From Paraphaeosphaeria minitans (lineage: Eukaryota; Ascomycota; Dothideomycetes; Pleosporales; Didymosphaeriaceae): a stretch of 64,000 bases of DNA. Numbering within the stretch: position 1 is the stretch's first letter; every line of letters starts with the position of its first letter. The translations under genes were made by a program, and so were the position numbers. Shown piece by piece: positions 1 through 10,395 of this stretch. The DNA lies in contig WJXW01000004.1 of NCBI GenBank assembly GCA_015832175.1, positions 124,001 through 188,000 of the forward strand, in the 5' to 3' direction. Below the pieces are notes generated by a model, which worked only from the letters and a program-made list of their open reading frames with translations, made no database searches and was not told where the DNA came from.

Positions 1-824
1 ACCTCCGCAAAAGCCTTTCACTCGCATCCTTCTTCCGCGTTATCAACAGCCGCCCTGTCGCCTCCGCCCTCGTCGAGTCCAGCGCCTCCGACCAAGACTA
101 CGAGCTTCTCAAGGATCTTTACTACCAAGACGACCGCCGCCTCGATGGCTCCAATCTGCTACTATCGCAGGCCCTCGCTGCACCCTCCGTTGCGTCTGCT
201 ATCGACAAGCTCAAATCTGCATCCACGTACTTGAGAGATAGTCGTGACGCACCCGCCACTTTCCAGCGCCAGGCCCTCGACGATGCGCAGAAGTTGCTTC
301 GTTTCCAGGAGCAGTTCGAGAAGGACCTCGTATCCAGCGACGGCGCCGCGACGTCGCCCGGGGCCAGTGCTGCGAGCGCCTTCGTAGGACTGTCCGCGCA
401 CGCGACCATCTCCGCGCTGCTGCGTCAGGGCCACACCAAGCGCGCACAAAAGGTTGTCTCCGAGTTCAAGATTCCCGAGAAAACCTTTGCGTGGCTGCGG
501 CTCCGCGCGCTCGTCGCGGAGCGGCACTGGAACGAGCTTGAAGAAATCTCCAAGCAGAAGAGTCCCATTGGATGGGAGCCGTACTTCAATGAGATACTTG
601 GCGCCGGGAGCACGCGGGTGGCGAGTGTTTTTATTCCGAAGTGTACGGGGCTGAGCGTCGCGGAGCGTGTCGAGATGTGGATGAAGTGTGGGCTTGTGGT
701 AAGGGCTGGGGAAGAGGCGAGTAAGGCGAAGGACCGGGGTCTGTTGGAGGAGGTTTCTGCGCGGGCGAGCGGGAGCGCGAAGGTCGAGGTTGAGAGGATG
801 CTGGGGATGATGGGGAAGCGGTAA
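1..824 (+). CDS. VPS16: Vacuolar protein sorting protein 16, C-terminal part (partial)
   Basis: This is the last 273 codons of a gene whose 5' part lies outside the window; the frame is open from base 3 to the stop at 822-824. The residues match the helical Vps16 C-terminal domain, starting with a segment rich in Leu, Ser and Phe and followed by the YELLKDLYYQDD stretch and the TISALLRQGH helix. In fungi Vps16 is a core subunit of the HOPS and CORVET tethering complexes at vacuole and endosome membranes, where it binds Vps33. No intron is seen in this part. Codon use resembles the neighbouring housekeeping genes. Identification rests on family resemblance of the C-terminal half only. Confidence 0.88.
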   Translation, partial: LRKSLSLASFFRVINSRPVASALVESSASDQDYELLKDLYYQDDRRLDGSNLLLSQALAAPSVASAIDKLKSASTYLRDSRDAPATFQRQALDDAQKLLRFQEQFEKDLVSSDGAATSPGASAASAFVGLSAHATISALLRQGHTKRAQKVVSEFKIPEKTFAWLRLRALVAERHWNELEEISKQKSPIGWEPYFNEILGAGSTRVASVFIPKCTGLSVAERVEMWMKCGLVVRAGEEASKAKDRGLLEEVSARASGSAKVEVERMLGMMGKR

Positions 825-921
825 GGAGATGCATAGATGTATAAGGGATGAATGGATGCAAGTTCTGAAGGCGCGTATGCGCGGTGTTGTACAAGGTCTA
901 TACACAATGTTTTCTCGCCAT

Positions 922-2489
922 CTACCTTAATCGCTCCAGCGCCTCCGCGACCTTCTCTCGTACACCCTGCTTCCCCTCGTACTTTTCCAGCAGCGTCGCC
1001 ACCACATCCTCGTGCGACTTGCCGCTCGCCTCACTCCAGATCTCGTCGTCCTTGGGCAGCCCAATCCACGCATGTGGATACTGGTTGTAGTTCGTGTTAC
1101 TCATCAGCGTGAGTCCCTGCTTGCCCTCGGGCCGCGTAAAGAACTTGTGCACATCCGCCTCAGCGACGTCCTCGAGCTTGTTTGGCACCCAGTTCGGACG
1201 CTCCTTCTTGCGCTCAATCAGGCGCGCAGTGACGCCCTCGACGAAATCCGGGTGCGCCATGAAGTGCGTCGCGATGTCATACTCGCGCTGGAAGGTCTCG
1301 GCGATGGACCAGTGGCGACCGACGCGCATCTGCTGGAGGGCGACGGCGACGGCAATCGGGGACCGCGTATGCAGCGTGTCGATTGTCTTGCTGGCCCAGG
1401 TCTTGAGGTCCTCCGTTGCGCCGTTATCGCGGACGTTGGCGAGGGATTCGAGGATGGATGCGATGCTGGGCTGGTCGCGGTGGAACACCTTGTCGATTGT
1501 CTGGCGGAGGGCGCCGGAGATGTGCGGGCGCGGCGAGGGGAGACCGGTAGCGTACTCCTCGATGGTGGCGTTGATGATCTTGAAGCGCGCCTGCAGTTCC
1601 ATGTAGTCTGGGAACTGGAGCTCTGCGAGACGTGCTTCGAGGGCCTGGAGGGTCGAGCTGTGGACGTAGTGTGTGGCGACGCCGTGGTAGAAGGCGTCTG
1701 CGCCCTTGAGCTGCTCGCTGGTGAGCGCGAGGTAGGTGCCCAGGCCTCCCTCCATGCGCGGGAGGAAGAAGGACGCGCCGACGTCTGGGAAGAATCCGAT
1801 GGTGGTTTCGGGCATGGCGAAAAGGGTGTTCTCGGTTGCGATGCGGAAGGGCGCGTGGATCGAGAGACCTACGCCGCCGCCCATGGTGATGCCGTCCATG
1901 AAGGCGACGTAGGGCTTCGTGTAGGTTGCGATCATGTGGTCGAGCCTGTATTCGAGGGCAAAGTAGTCGGCGCTTTGCTGCTGGCCTTGCTCGCCCCTCT
2001 TGTTCCATTTCGCGAGCAGAGCGACGTCGCCTCCGGCGCAGAAGGCACGGCCTGAACCCTTGATGACGACAACACCGGCCAGTTCAGAATTTGCCCACTC
2101 TTGCAGGCGCGGGATGATTTTGCGGGCCATGGACCCATCGAGAGAGTTGAGCTTCTGAGGCCGGTTGAGCTCGATGGAGCGGACCCCGTAGTTATTTGTG
2201 AAGATGACATCGTCCGGGTTGTCGCCTTTCTGCCGTGCTAGAAAGTCGGCTGGTGGCGATACTGGAGCAACGTTTTCTGAGGGAGAAGAATACTGCATTC
2301 TGGTTAGATGGTGCGAGGACACCGCGAACGGCCGAATGGAGAATGCTGCGGGCAGCGTACCTGCCGACTTGGGCTCAGCAGCGTAGCAGGGTTTGTGATG
2401 TTTGCACGGAGAGGCATGGTGCAGGTCGTCGTGCGTGAGGCCCAGCTCAGCGACGAGGCTGTCCGTCTGATCGATGTGCGGAACGACAT
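922..2489 (-). CDS. 3-hydroxyisobutyryl-CoA hydrolase, mitochondrial
   Basis: Crotonase-fold enzyme of valine catabolism that hydrolyses 3-hydroxyisobutyryl-CoA to 3-hydroxyisobutyrate (HIBCH/Ehd3 family). I join exon 1 (2361-2489, 43 codons) to exon 2 (922-2292) across a 68-bp intron (donor GTACGC, branch CTAAC, acceptor ATGCAG); the junction is phase 0 and gives 499 residues. Exon 1 is rich in Arg, Ser and Thr without acidic residues, as expected of a mitochondrial presequence. The conserved AFCAGGD motif lies near residues 126-132, the oxyanion-hole GGG near 181-183, and the likely catalytic Glu205 and Asp213 sit in the PETTIGFFPDVG segment. The intronless ORF starting at 2322 would begin inside the intron, so I prefer the spliced start. 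It shares an upstream region with TUF1. Confidence 0.9.
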
Positions 2490-2930
2490 GGAGAGCGCTG
2501 GTTGGGAGACGCTGCTCAGAGAGAGGCTGCCGACAAACCTCGGGTGTCGGATTAATCGAGCGCGGTCGGGTGCGATTCGAGCTGTTGCAAGCTCAATTGG
2601 CTTGCGATGGAGGGAGCGACTGTAATTATTACAACAAGAAGTCGGGCTGACAGAGTGATCACCTCGGGAAAGCTTTCCCGCTTCCTGTGGGTTTCTAGAA
2701 GCTCTGTTGATGTACGGCAGGGCAGGGTGGAGCTCGCGTTGGGCTTGCACGTGACGGCGCAAGACAAAATCTTGGATTCGCGCTAACAAATGTCGAGTGT
2801 ATTGCTATCGAACCGCCTCCCAAGGAGCACCACTGCAACCTCGCGCCTCCCATCCCAATCGCGCCTTTCTTCATTTTCCTTGTCTTAGTACGGATACGCA
2901 TTGTTTTAATTGGGTTCTGCAACCAGAGCC
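2490..2930. promoter_or_regulatory. Divergent promoter region between HIBCH-like gene and TUF1
   Basis: This 441-bp gap separates two divergently transcribed genes for mitochondrial proteins. An inverted CCAAT box (ATTGG) lies at 2596-2600. No ORF, repeat or RNA gene is convincing here. Co-regulation of the two genes is only inferred from the shared spacer. Confidence 0.4.
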
Positions 2931-4346
2931 ATGTCGTCCTTCTCGCGCGCTTTCATGCGCACCTCGCGGTGTGCTCTGCGATACCAGAGAGGCGTGAACC
3001 CCGTTCAGCAGGCATGGAGCGGAAACCAGGTCAGGAACTACGCTGCGGCTTTCTCCCGTGACAAGCCGCACGTAAACATTGGTATGCCATCCCTATGAAG
3101 CTCGCCGAAGCTTGGTGCGCTCTTGCTGATTATACTAGGTACTATTGGCCACGTCGATCACGGCAAGGCACGACTCCCAAGCTCGTCATCCACGGTCGAT
3201 GTACTAACCGCATGATAGACCACCCTCACAGCTGCCATCACCAAGCGCCAGGCCGAGAAGGGTTACGCAAAGTTCCTCGAATACGGCTCCATCGACAAGG
3301 CCCCTGAGGAGCGAAAGCGCGGTATCACCATCTCCACAGCACACATCGAGTACTCGACCGACAACAGGCATTATGCCCACGTCGACTGCCCTGGTCACGC
3401 CGATTACATCAAGAACATGATTACGGGTGCGGCCAACATGGACGGTGCCATCATCGTTGTCGCCGCCTCCGACGGCCAGATGCCCCAGACTCGTGAGCAC
3501 TTGCTACTCGCCCGCCAGGTTGGTGTCCAGAAGATCGTCGTCTTCGTAAACAAAGTGGATGCCATCGAGGATAAGGAGATGTTGGAGCTTGTCGAGATGG
3601 AGATGCGTGAGCTGCTCACTTCGTATGGCTTCGAGGGTGACGAGACTCCCATCGTCATGGGCTCTGCGCTGTGCGCTCTTGAGGGCCGTCAGCCCGAAAT
3701 CGGCGAGCAGAAGATCGACGAGCTCCTCGAGCAGGTCGACTCTTGGATCCCCACGCCCCAGCGTGAGACCGAGAAGCCTTTCCTCATGGCCGTCGAGGAC
3801 GTCTTCTCCATTGCCGGTCGTGGAACCGTCTGCTCTGGCCGTGTCGAGCGCGGTATTCTGAAGAAGGATTCCGAAGTCGAGCTCGTCGGCAAGGGTGTTG
3901 CCCCCATCAAGACCAAGGTCACCGACATCGAGACCTTCAAGAAGTCTTGCGACGAGTCGCGTGCTGGTGACAACTCCGGTCTTCTCCTCCGTGGTGTCAA
4001 GCGCGAGGACGTCCGCCGCGGCATGGTCGTCGCCATCCCCGGAACCGTCAAGGCGCACAGGAAGTTCCTCGTCTCCATGTACGTGCTGAGCAAGGAAGAG
4101 GGCGGACGCCACACCGGATTTGGCGAGAACTACAGGCCCCAGATGTTCATCCGAACGGCTGACGAGAGCTGCGCGCTCACCTGGCCCGAGGGTGTCGAGA
4201 AAGACAAGCAGATCATGCCCGGCGACAACGTGGAGATGATCTGCGAGCTGCACCAGCCGCATGTGCTCGAGGCCGGTCAGCGCTTCAACATGCGCGAGGG
4301 TGGCCGCACCGTCGCCACCGGTCTCGTCACCCGTGTCCTCGAATAA
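2931..4346 (+). CDS. TUF1: Elongation factor Tu, mitochondrial
   Basis: GTPase that delivers aminoacyl-tRNA to mitochondrial ribosomes. Exons are 2931-3081, 3139-3167 and 3219-4346, giving 435 residues. The first ~45 residues (many Arg and Ser, AAAF before the mature start) form a mitochondrial presequence. The P-loop GHVDHGKT is at residues 54-61, the switch I GITI at 95-98, DCPGH at 116-120 and NKVD at 171-174. Domains II and III follow to the C-terminal LVTRVLE. Intron 1 is 57 bp with a normal GTATGC donor. Intron 2 (3168-3218, 51 bp) begins with GC rather than GT (AAG|GCACGA) and ends CATGATAG, with a CTAAC branch point. It interrupts the P-loop codons exactly between HGK and TT. The 29-bp middle exon is very short but required by homology. 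Confidence 0.96.
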
Positions 4347-4728
4347 ATGTCAATACCTGGAAGGAGACGAGATGTCATGTGTGGAAGGGGCACTATGTGT
4401 AAGATGTTTGAGCTAATTGTACACCATTTCCGGCGCCGGGTTTTCCCCGTGCACTTGTACTTCCCCTACTCTCCTCTTGAGCCCGTGTCTTTTCGAATTA
4501 TGTAACATCACTCTGCCGCGAGGGTCGCATGGAAAATAGGAAGGTTTGGCGCCGAGTGTACGCTTTGCATGGAGGAAGAGTAGACTAAGTGAATCGAGAA
4601 ACATAATGACCATCTTCGACGTGCTTCTATGCTTCATGCGTTGTACGTACCAGTCTCCCCGATTTCCAAGCATTTCTATTGGTCATCAGCAAGACGAGAA
4701 TGTCACGATTTAAGGGCTCGAAAACAAC

Positions 4729-4772
4729 AACCCTAACACTTACTAGGGTTCCCTAACTAGGGTTCCCTAACC
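4729..4772. repeat. Telomere-like CCCTAA/AGGGTT block 1
   Basis: One AACCCTAAC is followed by two tandem copies of the 14-bp unit CTAGGGTTCCCTAA. Each unit combines the fungal telomere word TTAGGG and its complement, so the block is nearly palindromic. It could be a telobox or Tbf1-like binding site, or a relic of telomere repeat insertion. Confidence 0.7.
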
Positions 4773-4920
4773 ACTCATCCTTCCTTTTACACCTAACACC
4801 ACGTACCATAATGCAGCTCTTACTTGCTTCTTCTACGGGTGTCTACATGCTCTCTAGTAGTACCATTATCTCCTTGATCGGGGCTGAGATCGTGTCAGGA
4901 GCCTTTACTTCATCGCCAGG

Positions 4921-4958
4921 AAACCCTAACCCTTAGTAGGGTTACCTAGGTAGGGTTT
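4921..4958. repeat. Telomere-like inverted repeat block 2
   Basis: AAACCCTAACCC at the left and TAGGTAGGGTTT at the right face each other, with TAGTAGGGTTACC between them. Together with block 1, about 150 bp away, it makes a clustered set of telomere-like words in an internal, gene-rich position. Confidence 0.65.
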
Positions 4959-5368
4959 CTTAAACTCAGCCCTTGTTGCTACATTTCGCATCATGTATGA
5001 TTACGTGGCAGTCGATTCCACATTGCGCCCTCCTCCCAGTCATTCCGCCTTTACCGGCCTCTTTATCCTGGAGAGATCACCTACCATCCTTAGCATAACT
5101 ACTCCTCTACCTCCCCTTCCATTTCCCCATCGCATCCCGCCAGTGGGGCATGTACTTTGTACCCTCCAACAGCTTTCCCCTTCTCTTAGCTTCCGCAGCG
5201 CCTCTATCCCACCGACAACAAGATCATGGTTTGGTGTAGATATCCACAGTAGGTTTTACTTCCAAAGTCCCTATAGGTACACTTATCGGCACTGTGCCTC
5301 CTCTAACTCCACTCAGCTTCTTTATCTATCACGTATATCGGCTTCGTCACAGCCTCACCCATACCTAC

Positions 5369-6742
5369 TCACCTGACTTGCCCTTCTAGTGCCGTCCCCC
5401 TGACTACAGTGTGATCACTCTCCCATCCGCCCTTGACCCACCGCACCCCCATCCTGACCAACTCCGTGCCCCTTCTCCTCGTCTCGGCATCCACGTCCTT
5501 GCGCCCCGGCGGCCCGCGACTCCACCAGTTGACCACGAAGACTCCAGTCTGAAAAAGAGTGCGCCGTTTCATGTCTTCGCTACAGGGTCCGTACCCAGCG
5601 AGGAAGGCGGTAAGTAGGGTTTTGATGGAAGGTAATGGGGTAGCGGAGATGTAGTGCCGTTCAAGGAGGGAGCCGAGGAAGGAGGCGAGGTCAGTGGAGA
5701 GGGGTGCGAGGTGAGAGAATTCAAAGTCAATGACGTGAAGCTGTAAGGATTTCGTTTGGTCTGGGACGGGGAAGGGGGTAGGGATGAGAATACTGCATGG
5801 TGTTAGCAGGTCTTATTCGTGTTCTGCAAAAGGGTGAAGGCTCGGCTCAGGGAAATTGCATAGACAAGATGGAGAGACCACGAGACAAGACGGACACACG
5901 TACTTCCCCGCCCAAAAATCGCCATGCACGACTCCCGTTCGCAACCGCCTCCGCATCTGCTTCTCCTCCCACGCCCTGTCCTTCGCTGCATCCCACGCCT
6001 CCCTCTCGTCTTTCCCCACTACGTCCCCCAATCTATCCAAAACCTCTGTCACCTGGCCCCACGTTAATTTCCACTTCAACTCCACCTCCTCCTCATTCCC
6101 ACCCAACATCTCTTTCAGCTCAGCGTGTTCGCGCTCCTCACACCACACGTGAACCCGCAGTAACCACGTCCCCAGCGCGCGGCCTACGCGGTCCGCCTCG
6201 GCGATGCTTAGGTAATTGAGAGCCGTATGAAGCGCGATTGTGGAGGAGATGTATTGGATGACAAGTACCCTGGCCTCCTCATCGTAAAGGTACAGCTTCG
6301 GCACTTTGACTTTAATCTCCACATCCACATTAGTCTCTTCATCTCCAAAGCTTGTCAGCGCCGCCAACATCGCGCTCTCGTACTTCACCCTCCCAGCATC
6401 TACGAGAAACTCGGTATGACACGATGCAAACGGCGCAGCATGCTTTACGACGACTTGTGTTTCGATTGTCTCGGTGCCGCAGGGGGAGGTAAATAACAGG
6501 GGCGTGGCGAGTGTGCCGAGGAAGACGAAGGAGGTTGTGCCGCCAGGGAGTTGGGTGAGGGAGGTGCAGGCGTAGGACGTGGGGGCGAGGAGGGTGCGCA
6601 GGTCGTTAGTGAGCGTTAGTGAGGGAGGCGATGGCGGGACCGGAGAGGTGTGGCATTTGGGCGGTGCTAGTAGGGTGTAACAGTCTATAAACGGTCGGAG
6701 ATGAATTTGAAATTGTTGTTGAGTTGGAAATCTCGAAGTCAA
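5369..6742 (-). CDS. APH-fold phosphotransferase family protein
   Basis: Aminoglycoside-phosphotransferase/choline-kinase-like fold protein. Such fungal proteins are often annotated as kinases of small molecules, and the substrate is unknown. Exon 1 is 5904-6742 and exon 2 is 5369-5792, separated by a 111-bp intron (donor GTACGTG, branch GCTAAC, acceptor ATGCAG); the junction completes an Asn codon and yields 420 residues. The catalytic loop HGDFWAGN occupies residues 273-280 with Asp275 as likely base. The metal-binding DFE is at 302-304 in the second exon. An N-terminal Val-Lys (residues near 93-94 in the VVVKHA segment) may bind ATP. The intron falls inside the catalytic loop, so either exon alone would be inactive. 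The gene is convergent with TUF1. Confidence 0.82.
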
Positions 6743-7332
6743 GGTTAGTTGCGGTATCTATACCTACCTATTCCCACATGTAGCTCTTGCACCCGAGTTT
6801 GAGATATGCGATGACGACTTGGGTGAGTCACGGCACTGAGCACACCGTTCATTGAACACGTCGCGAAAGCGAATTGCATTCATTGGACATGTTCTGTCCC
6901 CGAGTCCGAGGAACCACTATGATACGTAATCTTAGATGCTAGGCTGCCCACCGGTCATTAAGATGCATGTTGCATCGATCAGGTAGTGGAGAAGAAGGTA
7001 CGTCTATTTGCTGGAAGATAGGTCGTTCGACAAATGATTTGGCAAGGAAGAACGGTTGAAACGAGGCCCATTTCTGGCGATGCATTGGTTAGGCATTACA
7101 CAGGCTTGCATTGAGTGCAGAATGAATGATACGAACAAGGGGCCGAGGTGATGTTGGTAGGGCAAATGTATCGATAACGCTCACCAATCAACGGTGTGTA
7201 CGCACGGACCATTCGTCAACCCTCGGCCCGCGATGCTGGTGCGCGACGCGCTTTGGTCGCGCCGCAGCCATCGCCCCCTCTTCTCCGCTTGCAGCCATCC
7301 ACAACATGCAATCATAACCCCAACGATCCAGA
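6743..7332. other. Intergenic region, divergent promoters
   Basis: This stretch holds upstream sequence of the APH-fold gene and the RFTS-domain gene, which diverge. A CCAAT box lies at 7184-7188, about 145 bp before the RFTS start codon. No gene or repeat is seen. Confidence 0.4.
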
Positions 7333-9457
7333 ATGCCCGTTCCTGAGCTCCATGTGCTTATACCGACCAACCCTGCCAGCGATTTGGAGGACTACTTCGT
7401 GCTCAGCAACGCACACGTTGTCTACGAGAGCAATGGCAGGCCCGCTAGCCTGCTGTCTGCATACGCAGATGTCCCACTGCGCGTCGAAGGTAGGCTTGAG
7501 CCGCCAGACCGCAGTATGGCAAGGTGCTGTACGTAATTACCTGCTACTCCACTCCGGGAAGGGCACTGACTTCGCAACGCAGTGGTAAAGAAGCCCTACA
7601 AGCCCGTCGATATCGTCATTCGCAACGTATCGCGCTTCTCCTACGGCCTACAGGGCAACACAGTGGTCGTATGGGCCATGGGCGAGGCTGGCTGGTTCGA
7701 ATTGCGACCGGCACGCCACTACAAGGACATCTTCGACAGCATGACCCAGGCCGTGGAGCTGCTCTACTTCTTGGCGGATATATACAGCGAGCCGCGCAAG
7801 AGGGGCGGTGGGCCAAATGCACAACTGATATTCCAGGAGTACGCCGAAGACGAGCGGTTTGCCTGCCACGATGTTGCGACCGCCGAAGCAATATTCCAAA
7901 AGCACCACCAGTTCCTCACGATGCGGTTTCTCCACCGAGCAGAGGACATTGGGTGGAGCAATACGCCGATATATCAATACTTCAAAAGACAGTATCCCGT
8001 AGGGTGCACCTCCCTCAACCATACACCACATTGTTGATTTTCTGCAGAGAGTATTCGAATCCGTAAAAGCGCGAAAAGAAGGTCGCTACGATGAAGTCCC
8101 GAAAGAGTCACGTTCCGCAAAGCCTACGGCAGCACCAACAGTGCAGCCGTCCCGCTCTTCCCGGAGCCGATCGCTTGCGGAGAAGCCTACCGCGGCACCG
8201 AAGAAAGATGATAATTGGTGGGAAGCGGCAGCCATATACGAGTATATACGGAGCGCCGTCAACAAGCGCGTGCTGCAACCAGGACATGACCAGATCACCG
8301 TTGATCGCGTCGCAGAACTCATGACGAGGCGTTATGAGATAGAGGAGGTGGACACAGCGCGCAATGTATTACTCGTGCATGCAAAGAATCTGTGCTATAA
8401 GATAGACCACCCGCGGAGCAAAAGCGCCATTTTCCTTGCCGATGAGCCCATCTACCGAGAGCTTGACATGGGACCTGATCTTCCAGCTGCAGATATCAGG
8501 AAAGCGCAAGCGGTGGAGCTCCGACCACGGAAACACCAAGCACCGCTTGAGAGGGCGGACTCGGACACCTCATCGCATTCTGAGCCAGTTGAAGACGTTG
8601 TAGTAACGCCACAGCCACGACCAGATCGCAGGAAGAAAAGAGGTCGGCTTTCTGTCCTGCGGCCAAAGAGCGGCAAGTTCTCCGGCAAAGGGAAGACCGT
8701 AGATCCGAGGAAAGCACAAGGTTTGGAAGATAGCTCGAGCGAAGCCGCACACTTCAGTGCAGCGGCTGCAGACCAAGAAGGAGAGAATGACAGCGAGACC
8801 GTTGCAGACATGGAAATCGACACACCGTCAGACGCATCATCACCTAGTCGCGAGAAGCGCAAATTACCCAACGTTGAAAACAGCGAAGAAGAAGACGGAC
8901 CACGAAAACGCGCAGCCTCATCCATCTCAGCCTCATCCGCCCCAACCACCTCAGACTCCGACATCGAAGCCGCCGCGGAGGTAGACAACGAAGTACCACT
9001 GCCCTTACGGAAATGCCCGAACCAGCCACTAAGCAACGGCAAATATCCCGACACCCAACTGAAATCAGACCTCGTAACCCCGATTGTATCCACGCCCCTG
9101 CCCACTTACGAAGCGAACGGGCCTAGAGATTCCTGGACCTGCACATTCGACGGGTGCCATCAGCGGATCTACGGCGCCTCCAAACCAATCGGGCGACAGC
9201 TGATTACCGAGCACCTGGAGGACCATGCGAAAGGGCGTCAGCAGGTCGTTGGCGTTGTGTGGAGGGAGAACCAGAAGCTGGCTCTGCCTGTCAAGTAAGT
9301 TGTCTTGTATGGTTTTTGGAGCGGACTGTGGCTGACAGCATGCAGTAATCTCCTGAAGAAAATTCGCGAAATGAGCGAGTCTCAGGTGCCGCTGTTTCCT
9401 TCGCTGGGTCCGAGCAATTCAGCCATTTCTCCGGAACCGATAAGAAGGATTTTGTAG
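7333..9457 (+). CDS. RFTS-domain protein, Raf2/DIM-7-like candidate
   Basis: The predicted 656-residue protein has an N-terminal segment (about residues 8-120) that matches the replication-foci-targeting domain of DNMT1 and of fission yeast Raf2. The match includes the WFEL segment and a following helix before the linker. No methyltransferase domain follows. A second globular stretch to about residue 370 contains a short helix-rich region, then a long acidic, Ser-rich disordered linker. Near the C terminus (about 566-600) there is a Cys2-His2-like pattern (WTC...GC...H...H). Exons are 7333-7528, 7583-7998, 8048-9294 and 9346-9457; introns are 54, 49 and 51 bp. All junctions keep frame. In S. 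pombe and Neurospora such proteins act with Cul4-Ddb1 in H3K9 methylation. Orthology to Raf2/DIM-7 is inferred, not shown. Confidence 0.72.
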
Positions 9458-10395
9458 TGCTTGGGCGTACGAAGCGGTTTATTTTGTTTTTGAAAGGCCG
9501 CGTATGGTGTTGCGATGATTATCGCTGGACTCACCTGCTCATTTTCTTCTGTAGCTTCCCGTGTCTTTTTCGTGAGCGAATTGGTGGCGTTGTCACCATC
9601 ACATTCTAGCGCCTGAATACAGGCAGCATGGGATCTTCCAACGCTTGGGTGAATCGCCCGAGCTTCGGCTGGTTATTTCTGCTATGCGAATAACGAGTAT
9701 TATTCATGTTGACAGCTTGACCAAACGAGCTAAAGTGATTTCTGGTTTATCTAAGACCGCCAGAGGGCTGGTCAGAGGCATAATTTCGTGTTGTCGTGAT
9801 ATTCAAGAACAGCGACAAGCACATGGAATATATATATATAGATTTCGTGAAGCTTTTGAGACAAATGCATCTATTGATTCCTCAGAGATGCCGAAACCAG
9901 CGTGCGAGAGGGCAGACCAAATGCATGGCGGCTGGCTGAACTTCATCTGGAACCGACCCCAGACGCGCCTGAACTGTTGTACTGTGATCTCACAGTAGGA
10001 TGTTGCCAAATTCTTGTTACTTAGCTTTAGAAGACGGAACGCAGGAAGGCAGTTCCGGCACGTAATGGTTCACCTTGGGGCTTTCAGGACCAACGCCAAA
10101 TACATGGCCACATCGCGTGGCCTTTTTTCAATAAGCGCATGGGTTTGACTGCTACGACATGAAATATGTGTCATTAGAAACCTTTCACGCAAGAGGAAGT
10201 TTTTGAATGCGACTTCGTCAATTGAGAGCGTGGTTGCCCAGGTTGCGTCAAGATGCGTGACGGGTACCTAGGTACCTAGTCGCTTCGTTGGGCAAGGTTT
10301 TGTTTGCTGCTTTTGCTGCTGCGGACCTACGAAAACTTTCGTCGTGCGCAGTCGCACCCTCTCCACTTCATAATAGACCACAAAAACCGTACAAC
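9458..10395. other. Intergenic region, no gene seen
   Basis: No coding region is supported. A short (TA)n tract lies near 9829-9840 and a perfect 14-bp palindrome GGTACCTAGGTACC at 10263-10276, upstream of the translin gene. A 117-codon plus-strand frame at 9645-9998 has no recognisable features. Confidence 0.4.

Larger units (their letters stand above)
4347..5368. other. Convergent intergenic region with telomere-like repeats
   Basis: About 1 kb lies between the 3' ends of TUF1 and the APH-fold gene, longer than expected for convergent fungal genes. It is pyrimidine-rich between about 5000 and 5350 and holds two blocks of CCCTAA/TTAGGG-like sequence, listed separately. A 127-codon plus-strand reading frame at 4993-5376 has no recognisable domain and is not called. 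Confidence 0.5.

Noticed and set aside
1012..2055. Plus-strand ORF of 347 codons opposite the HIBCH-like gene
   Set aside because: It is the antisense of a clear crotonase-family exon. Its composition (Gly, Val, Arg, Glu runs) is what GC-rich codon bias produces on the reverse strand.
3504..4262. Minus-strand ORF of 252 codons inside TUF1
   Set aside because: Antisense shadow of a highly conserved EF-Tu coding exon; no domain features.
4993..5376. Plus-strand ORF of 127 codons after the telomere-like blocks
   Set aside because: Pyrimidine-rich low-complexity sequence; it overlaps the real 3' end of the APH-fold gene and has no domain.
9645..9998. Plus-strand ORF of 117 codons before translin
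   Set aside because: No recognisable motif, no splice context, and it runs through a TA tract.
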